Positions 9,293 to 17,786 of a DNA stretch of 64,000 bases are shown piece by piece. The position numbers and the translations under genes were made by a program. The stretch is from Qipengyuania citrea (GTDB lineage: Bacteria > Pseudomonadota > Alphaproteobacteria > Sphingomonadales > Sphingomonadaceae): assembly GCF_024171405.1 (NCBI RefSeq), contig NZ_JALJZT010000002.1:372001-436000 (forward strand), in the 5' to 3' direction. The number at the start of each line of letters is the position of its first letter. The stretch's first letter is position 1. The notes under the pieces were generated by a model. That model was not told the DNA's origin, ran no database searches, and saw nothing but the letters and a program-made list of their open reading frames with translations.

Positions 9293-9351
9293 GATTTCTT
9301 CCTCGCCTCTGAAGCCATAACGCCCCCTTGCACGAGCGGTGCCCGGTCCCT

Positions 9352-9367
9352 AACGCTAACGTAAAGT
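9352..9367. promoter_or_regulatory. Candidate operator resembling the MerR-gene dyad
   Basis: The 16-mer ACGCTAACGTAAAGTT lies between the divergent OsmC-fusion and MoxR genes. It matches the dyad in front of the MerR gene (26655-26670) at most positions, including the central ACGTAA. The resemblance was found by eye and may be coincidence. Confidence 0.25.
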
Positions 9368-9382
9368 TGCAAGGGAAAACCG

Positions 9383-10237
9383 ATGACAGAACCGACCCGT
9401 TTTGAAGGCACGCAGGCCTATATCGCCACCGAAGACCTGAAGGTCGCAGTCAATGCAGCGGTGACGCTGCGGCGTCCGCTGCTGGTCAAGGGCGAACCGG
9501 GCACGGGCAAGACGGTTCTGGCGCACGAGATTTCCAAGGCGCTCGACGCGCCGCTGATCGAGTGGAACGTCAAATCGACCACCAAGGCGCAGCAGGGCCT
9601 GTATGAATATGACGCGGTCGCCCGCCTGCGCGACGGCCAGCTCGGCGACGAGCGCGTCCATGACATCTCGAACTACATCCGGCGCGGCAAATTGTGGGAA
9701 GCGTTCACCGCCGAACAACTGCCCGTGCTGCTGATCGACGAGATCGACAAGGCCGACATCGAGTTTCCCAACGACCTGTTGCAGGAACTCGATCGCATGA
9801 GTTTCGATGTCTATGAAACGCATGAGCGGATCGAGGCGAAGGAACGCCCGATCGTGGTCATCACCTCGAACAACGAGAAGGAACTGCCCGACGCCTTCCT
9901 GCGCCGCTGCTTCTTCCACTATATCAAGTTCCCCGACACCGAGACGATGCGCGAGATCATCGAGGTCCACTTCCCCGGCATCCAGAAGACGCTCGTCACC
10001 AAGGCGATGGAAATCTTCTACGAAATCCGCGACGTGCCGGGCCTGAAGAAGAAGCCCTCGACCAGCGAGCTGCTCGACTGGCTCAAGCTGCTGCTCAACG
10101 AGGACATGCCGATCGAAGTGCTGCAGGATGCCAATCCCAACGCCGCGATCCCGCCGCTGCATGGCGCCTTGCTCAAGAACGAGCAGGACGTGATGATGTT
10201 CGAACGCCTTGCCTTCATGGCGCGCCGGCAGAGCTGA
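9383..10237 (+). CDS. MoxR-type AAA+ ATPase
   Basis: AAA+ ATPase of 284 aa in the MoxR/CoxD group. Such ATPases act as chaperones with von Willebrand A-domain partners, for metal insertion or complex maturation. Walker A is GEPGTGKT (residues 37-44) and Walker B is LLIDEIDKAD; the sensor region reads VVITSNNEKELPDAFLRRCFFHY, including the arginine finger. The expected vWA partner gene lies at 11843-13027 in the same direction, but an inverted chemotaxis gene sits between them. A bidirectional terminator follows. Confidence 0.92.
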   Translation: MTEPTRFEGTQAYIATEDLKVAVNAAVTLRRPLLVKGEPGTGKTVLAHEISKALDAPLIEWNVKSTTKAQQGLYEYDAVARLRDGQLGDERVHDISNYIRRGKLWEAFTAEQLPVLLIDEIDKADIEFPNDLLQELDRMSFDVYETHERIEAKERPIVVITSNNEKELPDAFLRRCFFHYIKFPDTETMREIIEVHFPGIQKTLVTKAMEIFYEIRDVPGLKKKPSTSELLDWLKLLLNEDMPIEVLQDANPNAAIPPLHGALLKNEQDVMMFERLAFMARRQS

Positions 10238-10261
10238 CACCTACCTGCTGAAAGCAACAAT

Positions 10262-10299
10262 AAAGGGGCGCGGACCATATTCGGTTCGCGCCCCTTTTT
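10262..10299. terminator. Bidirectional intrinsic terminator
   Basis: A 12-bp stem (GGGGCGCG plus GACC pairing with GGTT plus CGCGCCCC) encloses a 6-nt loop. It is flanked by AAA on the left and TTTTT on the right. It lies between the convergent MoxR and chemotaxis genes and could stop both. Confidence 0.88.
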
Positions 10300-10316
10300 C
10301 ATTATCCGCTCGCGGA

Positions 10317-11717
10317 TCAGTCCAGGCTGTAGGCCAGTTCGAAATCGCCCCAGCGGCGGCCGTTTATGACCAGCGGCACATAGACATTGCGCACGACGAG
10401 ATAGTTCTTGCCGTCGCCTTCCTGGCGATAGACCGCCATCATATAGGGTTCGGTCTGCGTCTTGGCGGTCTTGTCGATCGCGTAGAGCATGATGCGGCCA
10501 TTGCGGCAGTGCTGCGTGTCATGCGCCAGATCGCCGGTCGGCGGGCGCGAATGTTCGCTGACATGCGTCGGCAGGAACCCGTTGGTGTCCGATTGCGAAC
10601 ACATGATCACCGGGCGGCCTTCGCTGCTCACCGCGTCGTTGATCGGGCGCCAATTGGCATCGGCCCAATCGCTCAGCTCGGTACGATAGAGCTGCGGGTT
10701 GGTGCCTGGTACCTCGCGGTAGTCGCGGTCGAACAATTGCTCCATCGTCAGCTCGCCCGCGGCGATCGCGGCTTCGGCCGCCGCGACGACCTGTGCGGCA
10801 TGACCCTGCGCCTTCTCCACCATGACGCTGTCCTGCGGAGACAGGCCGGCCTTGACCAGCTTGTCGAACATGTCGCTGGCGATTAGCTCTAGCCCTTCCA
10901 TCCGGTCATGCGCGGTCGCCAGCTTGTTCTCATTGTCGCTGACGGCGCCGTCGAAATCGCCGAGCACGTCCTGCACGCGGTGGACATGGTCCGAAATCTT
11001 GGCGGTGTTGCGCGCGATCAGATCCTGCTGGCCGTCGACCTCGGTCAACAGCTCGGTGACGCTGCGCATCGTGTCCTCGATCGAGCCGACCGAATCCTTC
11101 GCATGGACGCTTGCCTGGGCGCCGCTTTCGATCTTTTCGATCACCTGTTCGGCTTCATTGCCGAGCGTGTCGATGGTGCGGCCGATTTCCTCGGTCGCCT
11201 TGCGCGTTTCGCTGGCGAGCGTCTTCACTTCATTGGCGACGACCGCAAAGGTGCGGCCCTGCTCGCCCGCACGCATCGCCTCGATCGTCGCATTGAGTGC
11301 AAGGATATTGGTGGTCTCGGCAATCTGGTCGATTTCCTGGCTCGACCGGCGCACCTGGTCCATCGCCGCAGCGAAACCGGTGACGTGCTGCGACAGCGTT
11401 TCGACGAGGCTGAGGAGGTTGCCGATTTCGTTCAGCGAATTGCTGATCAGCATCGACCCGTCGTTGAGCCGCTCGATCGCGCGTTCGGACAGCAGCCGGG
11501 CCTCGTCGCTGGCTTCGAGGACCTTGCGCTGGTCTTCATCGAGCGCGGTGACCGTGCCCTGCAGCTCGACATATTCGCTGCGCAGGTGGCCGAAGGAATC
11601 GATCACTCCCTGGACGATCCCCGCCACGTCCGAACAGCCCACGGTTACCTTGCCGCAAGCTGCCGGTATCTGGTCCAGAGCCGACGCCCCCCTGGCATCG
11701 ATCGCGCTGAGTTCCAT
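10317..11717 (-). CDS. Soluble methyl-accepting chemotaxis protein
   Basis: Chemoreceptor-like protein of 466 aa with no transmembrane segment or HAMP domain visible, so probably cytoplasmic. Residues about 90-250 carry the MCP signalling domain, with the highly conserved hairpin tip IAETTNILALNATIEA followed by GRTFAVVANEVKTLA. The C-terminal roughly 170 residues (from about 295) are an acidic/aromatic domain that I do not recognise. It contains REVPGTNPQLYRTELSDWAD and ends WGDFELAYSLD, and could be a sensor module placed after the signalling domain. It is the reverse of the usual sensor-first order. No che genes are nearby. The gene is inverted between MoxR and its probable vWA partner. 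Confidence 0.85.
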   Translation of the reverse strand: MELSAIDARGASALDQIPAACGKVTVGCSDVAGIVQGVIDSFGHLRSEYVELQGTVTALDEDQRKVLEASDEARLLSERAIERLNDGSMLISNSLNEIGNLLSLVETLSQHVTGFAAAMDQVRRSSQEIDQIAETTNILALNATIEAMRAGEQGRTFAVVANEVKTLASETRKATEEIGRTIDTLGNEAEQVIEKIESGAQASVHAKDSVGSIEDTMRSVTELLTEVDGQQDLIARNTAKISDHVHRVQDVLGDFDGAVSDNENKLATAHDRMEGLELIASDMFDKLVKAGLSPQDSVMVEKAQGHAAQVVAAAEAAIAAGELTMEQLFDRDYREVPGTNPQLYRTELSDWADANWRPINDAVSSEGRPVIMCSQSDTNGFLPTHVSEHSRPPTGDLAHDTQHCRNGRIMLYAIDKTAKTQTEPYMMAVYRQEGDGKNYLVVRNVYVPLVINGRRWGDFELAYSLD

Positions 11718-11842
11718 TGCCTGTGTGACCCCCTTTTTGGTCTTGTTCTGCGTAGCTTACGCCGCGTTGGTTAGTGGGCAGTTAAAAAATACGCGCGATA
11801 AGTAACTGGTGCGGCGCAAAGGCACGCGCTAGGCTACGGGCC

Positions 11843-13027
11843 ATGTTCTTCAATTTCGTCGACGAGCTTCGCTCTGCGGGCATTTCCGCAAGCTTCAAGG
11901 AACACCTCACGCTGATCGAGGCGCTCGACCGCGACGTGATCGAGCAATCGCCCGAGGCGTTCTATTATCTCAGCCGGGCGACCTTCGTGAAAGACGAAGG
12001 CCTGCTCGACCGGTTCGACCAGGTATTCCAGAAGGTCTTCAAGGGCATACTGATCGATTACGGCCAGAACCCGGTGGAGATTCCCGAGGACTGGCTGAAG
12101 TCGGTGGCGGAGAAATTCCTCTCCGAAGAGGAGATGGAAAAGATCAAGGGCCTGGGCGACTGGGACGAGATCATGGAGACGCTCAAGAAGCGCCTCGAGG
12201 AGCAGGAAAAGCGCCACCAGGGCGGCAACAAATGGATCGGCACCGGGGGCACATCGCCCTTCGGCAATTCGGGCTACAACCCCGAAGGCGTGCGGATCGG
12301 CGGCGAAAGCAAGCACAAGCGTGCGGTGAAGGTGTGGGACAAGCGCGAGTTCAAGAATCTCGACAACACCAAGGAACTGGGCACGCGCAACATCAAGATG
12401 GCGCTGCGCCGCCTGCGCCGGTTTGCCCGCGAAGGCGCTGCCGACGAGCTCGACCTCGATGCAACGATCGACGGCACCGCCAAGCAGGGCTGGCTCGACA
12501 TCCGGATGCGGCCCGAACGGCACAATGCGGTCAAGCTGCTGCTGTTCCTCGATGTTGGCGGGTCGATGGATCCGTTCATCAAGGTGACCGAGGAACTGTT
12601 CAGTGCGGCCACGGCCGAGTTCAAGAACCTGGAATTCTTCTATTTCCACAACTGCCTTTACGAAGGCGTGTGGAAGGACAACCGCCGCCGCTGGCAGGAA
12701 CGCACCAAGACCTGGGACGTGCTTCACAAATACGGGCATGACTACAAGATCGTGTTCGTCGGCGACGCCGCGATGAGCCCTTACGAGATCACCCATCCGG
12801 GCGGCAGCGTCGAACATATGAACGAGGAAGCGGGCGCAACCTGGATGCAGCGCGTGACCAATACCTATCCCGCCACCGTCTGGCTCAATCCGGTGCCCGA
12901 AAAGCAGTGGTCCTATTCGCAATCGACCAAGGTGATGAAGCAGCTGGTCAACGACCGGATGTATCCGCTGACGCTCGACGGGCTCGACGATGCGATGCGC
13001 GAGCTGAGCCGCAAGACCGGGGCCTGA
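11843..13027 (+). CDS. CoxE-like vWA domain protein
   Basis: Protein of 394 aa with a C-terminal von Willebrand factor A domain of the CoxE/YehP type, the usual partner of MoxR-type ATPases. The MIDAS metal site is seen as LLFLDVGGSMD (D-x-G-x-S form), with later residues in VFVGDAAMSPYE. The N-terminal half contains [21 protein letters not shown] and a charged region rich in Glu/Lys. The ATG at 11843 has little upstream ribosome-binding sequence. DUF817 begins 1 nt after its stop. Confidence 0.88.
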   Translation: MFFNFVDELRSAGISASFKEHLTLIEALDRDVIEQSPEAFYYLSRATFVKDEGLLDRFDQVFQKVFKGILIDYGQNPVEIPEDWLKSVAEKFLSEEEMEKIKGLGDWDEIMETLKKRLEEQEKRHQGGNKWIGTGGTSPFGNSGYNPEGVRIGGESKHKRAVKVWDKREFKNLDNTKELGTRNIKMALRRLRRFAREGAADELDLDATIDGTAKQGWLDIRMRPERHNAVKLLLFLDVGGSMDPFIKVTEELFSAATAEFKNLEFFYFHNCLYEGVWKDNRRRWQERTKTWDVLHKYGHDYKIVFVGDAAMSPYEITHPGGSVEHMNEEAGATWMQRVTNTYPATVWLNPVPEKQWSYSQSTKVMKQLVNDRMYPLTLDGLDDAMRELSRKTGA

Positions 13028-13028
13028 T

Positions 13029-13862
13029 TTGCGCCATTCGCGGTTCGCCGCGGTTCGCGCGCGGCTCGAAAGCTTCGATCCGGGTCGCGGTTGGCGGCTG
13101 TGGCTGTACGAATTCCTGCTGTTCGGTTTCAAACAGGCATGGGCGTGCCTGTTCGGCGGCCTGCTGCTCGCGCTGCTGCTGGGGACGCATTTCTTCTATC
13201 CCGAAGATGCGCTGCTACATCGCTATGATTTCCTGACGCTGGCGGCGCTGGCGATCCAGGGGGCGATGCTGGCCTTCCGGCTCGAGACCTGGGCGGAGGC
13301 CAAGGTCATCCTGATCTTCCATGTCGTCGGCACGGTGATGGAGTTGTTCAAGACCGCCGCGGGGTCGTGGATCTATCCCGAGGCAAGCGTGCTCCATATC
13401 GGCGCGGTCCCGCTGTTTTCGGGGTTCATGTACGCTGCGGTCGGTAGCTATATCGCGCGCGTCTGGCGGATCTTCGACTTTCGCTACAGCGCCTATCCGC
13501 CGCGCTGGGCGACATGGGTGCTGGCGGGCGCGATCTACGTCAATTTCTTCGCGCATCACTGGTTGCCGGACATCCGCCTGGTGCTGTTCGCGGCAACCAT
13601 CCTGCTGTTCGCACGCACGCGCGTCCACTTCCGCAACTGGCGTGTGCATCGCTGGATGCCGCTGCTGGTGGGCTTCGGGCTGGTGGCGATGTTCATCTGG
13701 GGGGCGGAGAATATCGGCACCTTCGCGCAGGCATGGACCTATCCCGGGCAGGAGCATGGCTGGCGCATGGTCAGCCCCGCCAAGCTTGGCAGCTGGTTCC
13801 TGCTGATGCTGATCAGCTTCGTGTTGGTCGAACTGGTCGCCCCGGTGCGCGAACCCGACTAG
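13029..13862 (+). CDS. DUF817 family integral membrane protein
   Basis: Multi-pass membrane protein of 277 aa in the DUF817 (COG3739, YoaT-like) family, function unknown. About eight hydrophobic segments are separated by short loops. Family-typical stretches are LYEFLLFGFKQAWACLFGG, TVMELFKTAAGSWIYPEAS, VPLFSGFMYAAVGSYIARVW and WGAENIGTFAQAW. Translation appears to start at the TTG at 13029, directly after the vWA stop, so the pair is likely translationally coupled. The stop overlaps that of the convergent MFS gene by 4 nt. Confidence 0.85.
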   Translation: MRHSRFAAVRARLESFDPGRGWRLWLYEFLLFGFKQAWACLFGGLLLALLLGTHFFYPEDALLHRYDFLTLAALAIQGAMLAFRLETWAEAKVILIFHVVGTVMELFKTAAGSWIYPEASVLHIGAVPLFSGFMYAAVGSYIARVWRIFDFRYSAYPPRWATWVLAGAIYVNFFAHHWLPDIRLVLFAATILLFARTRVHFRNWRVHRWMPLLVGFGLVAMFIWGAENIGTFAQAWTYPGQEHGWRMVSPAKLGSWFLLMLISFVLVELVAPVREPD

Positions 13863-15145
13863 TCCTTCTGGTCGAGCTCCTCGTTGAGGCGTAGCGAACA
13901 GCGCCAGAAGAAGAACGCCGGCAGCAGCCCGAGGAACGTCGCGCCATAGAGCACGTAACGGACGCTCTCTTCGCCATAGGCGGGTTGCAGCAGGTCGGAC
14001 ATCATCCCGAAGAACAGCGGCCCGAGGCCAAGCCCGATGAGGTTCTGGAAGAACAGCAGCACCGCGGCCGCGATCGCGCGGGCGCGCAGTGGCACCAGCC
14101 CCTGCACGCTCGAATAGGTCGGGCCGTAATAGAGCGAATTGCAGATCGTCGGCACGATCAGCAGGAACAGCGCCATCAGCCAGTTGTCGCTCATGAAGGC
14201 AAGCAAGGCGAAGGGAATGGTGATGACCATGCCCACCGCGGGGGCAGTGAGCACATGGCGGCGGTTCTTGGACCCCCAGCGATCGGCGATATAGCCGCCC
14301 AGCACCGTTCCGGCGATGCCTGCCCCGCCATTGACGAGGCCAAACCACAGCCCGGTTTCACCCGGGGTCAGCCCGTGGGTGCGCTGGAAGAAGATGGTGA
14401 TCCAGGTCACCTTGCCATAGGCGAGGAAGGCGGCTGCCGATCCTGCCGCGACCAGCAGGACGAAGGCGCGCGAACTGAACATGGCCTTGAGCGCGGTTTT
14501 CATCGGCATCTGTTCGGTCGACTGCTGCGACCCGGCCTGCATCATGCCGGTGCGGCGCGGGTCCTTCAGAAACATGAAAACGACCACCGCGAGCGCCAGC
14601 CCAGGCAGGCCCACGATCAGGAAGGCGTTGCGCCAGCCCACCGAATCGGCGAGCAGCCCGCCGATCAGCATCCCCAACAGCGTACCGATAGGAATGCCAA
14701 GCGCGTAGAAGGCGAGCGCGGAGGATCGCTTGGCGGGTTCGACCATATCCGCAATCAGCGAATGCGCGGGCGGCGTACAGCCGGCCTCCCCCACCCCCAC
14801 GCCGATCCGCGCGAGCAGCAGCTGGACGAAGTTCTGCGCCAGGCCGCAGAGCGCGGTCATGGCCGACCAGATCGCCAGCGCGCCGCCGATCAGCCACGGC
14901 CGATTGGTCGTGGACCGGTCGGAGAAGCGCGCAATCGGCAGGCCGAGCACGGTATAGAACAAGGCGAAGGCCAGCCCCGTCATCAGGCCGATCTGGGTAT
15001 CGCTCAGCCCCAGCTCCATCCGGATCGGTTCGGCAAGGATATTGACGATCTGCCGATCGATGAAATTGAAAATGTAGACAATCAGCAGGATCCACAGGGT
15101 TACCCTGACCGATCCGCCTGTTTGCCGTGCTGCCACAGTCGCCAT
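13859..15145 (-). CDS. MFS transporter, spinster-like
   Basis: Major facilitator superfamily carrier of 428 aa with twelve predicted membrane segments. Motif A is recognisable in the loop after segment 2 (LPIARFSDRSTTNRPWLIG), with NFIDRQIVNILAEPI in segment 1 and GVGEAGCTPPAHSLIADM in segment 4. The last two are typical of the spinster-like group that is abundant in sphingomonads and transports lipophilic or aromatic compounds. The substrate cannot be read from sequence. It lies 117 nt downstream of, and in the same direction as, the sulfotransferase/hydroxylase operon, so it might belong to it. Confidence 0.9.
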   Translation of the reverse strand: MATVAARQTGGSVRVTLWILLIVYIFNFIDRQIVNILAEPIRMELGLSDTQIGLMTGLAFALFYTVLGLPIARFSDRSTTNRPWLIGGALAIWSAMTALCGLAQNFVQLLLARIGVGVGEAGCTPPAHSLIADMVEPAKRSSALAFYALGIPIGTLLGMLIGGLLADSVGWRNAFLIVGLPGLALAVVVFMFLKDPRRTGMMQAGSQQSTEQMPMKTALKAMFSSRAFVLLVAAGSAAAFLAYGKVTWITIFFQRTHGLTPGETGLWFGLVNGGAGIAGTVLGGYIADRWGSKNRRHVLTAPAVGMVITIPFALLAFMSDNWLMALFLLIVPTICNSLYYGPTYSSVQGLVPLRARAIAAAVLLFFQNLIGLGLGPLFFGMMSDLLQPAYGEESVRYVLYGATFLGLLPAFFFWRCSLRLNEELDQKD

Positions 15146-15261
15146 TCAAACCTCTCCCGAAGCGCGGGTATGCCCGTCACTTTGGGCCAAGCTCCCTTTC
15201 TTGGCTTAGTTCGTCAAGGCCATTGGTCGAAAATCGAACAGACGGTTGGGGACTTGTCCGG

Positions 15262-16278
15262 TCAGCCCGCGCTATCCACGGCGGCGAACAGCGCGGCGAT
15301 CTGCGCGTGTTCGATCGGCTCGAGTTCGGGACGCCAGACATCGAACAGCAGGACGAGCCGGTCTTCGCCCGAATTGTTCCACGCCTCGTGCTCGATCGTA
15401 TCGTCGAACGCGATGAGTTCTCCCTTGCGCCATTCGCGCTTTTGCGAACCCAGACGCAGTGCACCATCGCCTGGGACGATTAGCGGCAGGTGGCAGATAT
15501 AGCGCGGGTTGAGCATGCCGTGATGCGGCGGGATTTTCTTGCCCGCCTTGAGCAGCGAGAGCAGCAGCGTCGGCGCGCGATTGGGGATGGTGCAAACAGG
15601 CACTTCCCGAGTGATCGTCTGGTAGGCCACGGGGGCATGGGCGATATGTTCGGCAACCGGCTCGCCCTTCTCGATCAGGTCGAGCGAACTCCAGTCGTCA
15701 TTGCCGAGCATGCCGTGCATATCGCCCTGCGGCCGGTCGGCCTCGGCCTCGACATAGGGCTTGAACGTGCCCGATCCTGCCAGCAGTTCGCGCGCTTCCT
15801 CGGCGATGTCCTCGGTGCGCTCCTCGACCGCCTCGCGCCAGTCGAACTGGTGCGTATCGGCGAATTCAACATGCGGCAGTCCGGGATAGTAATAGACACT
15901 GGGCATCGCCGGAAAGGAGCGCGATTCCGGCGCGCGCTGGGCTGCACCCACCATCATCGCCAGCGAGTTGGCGAAGCGTGGGTGCCAGTCCTGCTGCGGG
16001 TGCCCCGCCTCAGCCAGAGAGGCGACGAGATGCCGCACGAATTGCTGCTGGATGTCCTGCATCGCCTGCGCCGCACGCGCTGCTTCGCGTCCGTCCGCCG
16101 GACGCCCGCTCTGCGCGACCGAGACCGCCATTCCGTAGAACGAACCCGCCGCGCGCAGTTCTCCGCGGGCGTAATGATGGTCGCCCTTCGCCATGAGCGC
16201 GGCAAAGTCGTAATTATCCTTCGCCAGCCGAATATCGGCTTGTGCGGGGGACATCGTCGGAGGCTGCATCACCGGCAT
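15262..16278 (-). CDS. Aspartyl/asparaginyl beta-hydroxylase domain protein
   Basis: Protein of about 338 aa. The C-terminal half is a 2-oxoglutarate/Fe(II) dioxygenase domain of the Asp/Asn beta-hydroxylase type: PPHHGMLNPRYICHLPLIVP, ALRLGSQKREWRKGELIAF, DDTIEHEAWNNSGEDRLVLL. These segments contain the His metal ligands and the Arg that binds 2-oxoglutarate. The N-terminal 120 aa look like a degenerate TPR/helical region. Several ATG codons are possible; I used 16278, while 16269 and 16254 are alternatives. An upstream TTG (16335) would overlap the sulfotransferase stop. It is the last gene of the operon with the TPR-sulfotransferase, hinting at joint modification of a protein or peptide. 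Confidence 0.85.
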   Translation of the reverse strand: MPVMQPPTMSPAQADIRLAKDNYDFAALMAKGDHHYARGELRAAGSFYGMAVSVAQSGRPADGREAARAAQAMQDIQQQFVRHLVASLAEAGHPQQDWHPRFANSLAMMVGAAQRAPESRSFPAMPSVYYYPGLPHVEFADTHQFDWREAVEERTEDIAEEARELLAGSGTFKPYVEAEADRPQGDMHGMLGNDDWSSLDLIEKGEPVAEHIAHAPVAYQTITREVPVCTIPNRAPTLLLSLLKAGKKIPPHHGMLNPRYICHLPLIVPGDGALRLGSQKREWRKGELIAFDDTIEHEAWNNSGEDRLVLLFDVWRPELEPIEHAQIAALFAAVDSAG

Positions 16279-16331
16279 AGTCGGTCCCACATGGTTCGGA
16301 GGCCGAACTCTCACCCAGCGGGACGCGAACG

Positions 16332-17786
16332 TCAAGCGCGGTTCGGCTCTCCGAAAACAGCGATCAGCCTATCCAGATGGCCGGCGTAATTGCGCCAGCG
16401 GTTGCACGATCTCGTGTAGAGCGGCTCGCGCACCTGCCACGCGCTTGCGGTGCGGACCTGGGCGGTGCCGCGGTGTGGCGTCAGGCAGGCATCCTCCCAC
16501 TCCAGATCGAGGAACGAGAGCAGCCCGGCAATTTCGGCTTCGGGATCGCTGATCAGCGCATCGTAATCCGCGACACGGACATCATCGGGGTAGAGCTGCA
16601 GCCAGTGCGCCGCCAGACGCTCATATTGCCGATACCAATGCGCGGCGCTGTCGAGGGCGGCGGCATAGGTCAGCGCCGGATCGAGATGCGCGAAGTAGAT
16701 CGACAGGCAATTGTCGAGCGGGTTGCGCCGGGTGAGCACAATTTTGGCATTCGGGAAAATGCGTTTGATCAGGCCGACATGGAGGAAATTGTCGGGTCGC
16801 TTGTCGGTGAGGCCAGCGGTGGGCAAATCCATCTCGCTCAGCCCCTTCAGATAGAGTTGCCGCAAGCGGGTGTAGAAATCGGCGTCGCGGCCAACCAGCG
16901 ATTCGGGATAGGGCTGCAACTGCTCGCGCACGATACGCGGCAGGATCGGCAGTTCGCCGCCCGCGGTCACCCGGCTGTGTGATGCCAGAATGCGCTCCAC
17001 CAGCGTCGACCCCGAACGAAACATGCCGCAGATGAAAACGGGCGCAGGTTCCGGCCCCGCTTCCGTTCCCGCCGCGTCGGGAAAGGCCGCTATCAGCCGG
17101 TCGATAAAGGCCTCTGCCCCTTGTGGATCGTAGGGATGCGCCGCGAGCGCCCGGCTGCCTTGATTGGCGGTGCGATAAGCGGCGAACGCCTCGTCGTAAC
17201 GCTTGCACTGATCGAGCGCGCGCCCCAGCGCGTACCCCAGGTCGGCCCGTTCCAGCGGGCCAAGATCGGTGCGGGCGACTGCGCCCCGAAGTCGCCCGAT
17301 CAGCGGGTGTGCGGGATCATCGAACACGGTCACTTCGGCGAGGCGCATCAGCGCAAGCGCGCTCCCGGGTTCGAGCTCGAGCGCCTGCGCGTAAACCGTG
17401 CGAGCCTGGTCGCGGTCACCCGCATCCTCGTGAAGATTGCCGAGATTGAGCAAGGCCGGGACATAGCCAGGCCGGATCGCGAGCGCCGCTTCGAGCGCCG
17501 CCTGCGCTGCGGCGGGATCGCCGAGGTCATCGGCGAGAACGACCGCACGGTTGAGATGGACCTCTTCGGGCCCGGTTACCTTGCGTTTCAGGGCACTGTC
17601 ATAGGCGGCCAGCGCTTCGCGAAAGACCCCCTGCCGCTTGAGCAGCAGGCCGAAGTTAACCCAGTCATCGGGTCGATCCGGATCAAGTGCGAGCAGGTGC
17701 CGATAGGCTTCGCGCGCCTCATCATAGCGCGCCGAGCGATACAGCGCGGCCGCCTTGCGGGCGAACGCATCGGCCATGTCTGCCAT
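16332..17786 (-). CDS. TPR repeat-sulfotransferase fusion
   Basis: Protein of 484 aa. The N-terminal half consists of TPR repeats, for example RYDEAREAYRHLLALDPDRPDD and later helices up to about residue 210. The C-terminal half is a P-loop sulfotransferase that would use PAPS: VFICGMFRSGSTLVERILAS holds the 5'-phosphosulfate-binding loop, and KIVLTRRNPLDNCLSIYF holds the 3'-phosphate-binding residues. Such TPR-sulfotransferases are common in sphingomonads but their acceptors are mostly unknown. The ATG overlaps the stop of the NamZ-like gene as TGATG (17784-17788). Confidence 0.9.
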   Translation of the reverse strand: MADMADAFARKAAALYRSARYDEAREAYRHLLALDPDRPDDWVNFGLLLKRQGVFREALAAYDSALKRKVTGPEEVHLNRAVVLADDLGDPAAAQAALEAALAIRPGYVPALLNLGNLHEDAGDRDQARTVYAQALELEPGSALALMRLAEVTVFDDPAHPLIGRLRGAVARTDLGPLERADLGYALGRALDQCKRYDEAFAAYRTANQGSRALAAHPYDPQGAEAFIDRLIAAFPDAAGTEAGPEPAPVFICGMFRSGSTLVERILASHSRVTAGGELPILPRIVREQLQPYPESLVGRDADFYTRLRQLYLKGLSEMDLPTAGLTDKRPDNFLHVGLIKRIFPNAKIVLTRRNPLDNCLSIYFAHLDPALTYAAALDSAAHWYRQYERLAAHWLQLYPDDVRVADYDALISDPEAEIAGLLSFLDLEWEDACLTPHRGTAQVRTASAWQVREPLYTRSCNRWRNYAGHLDRLIAVFGEPNRA

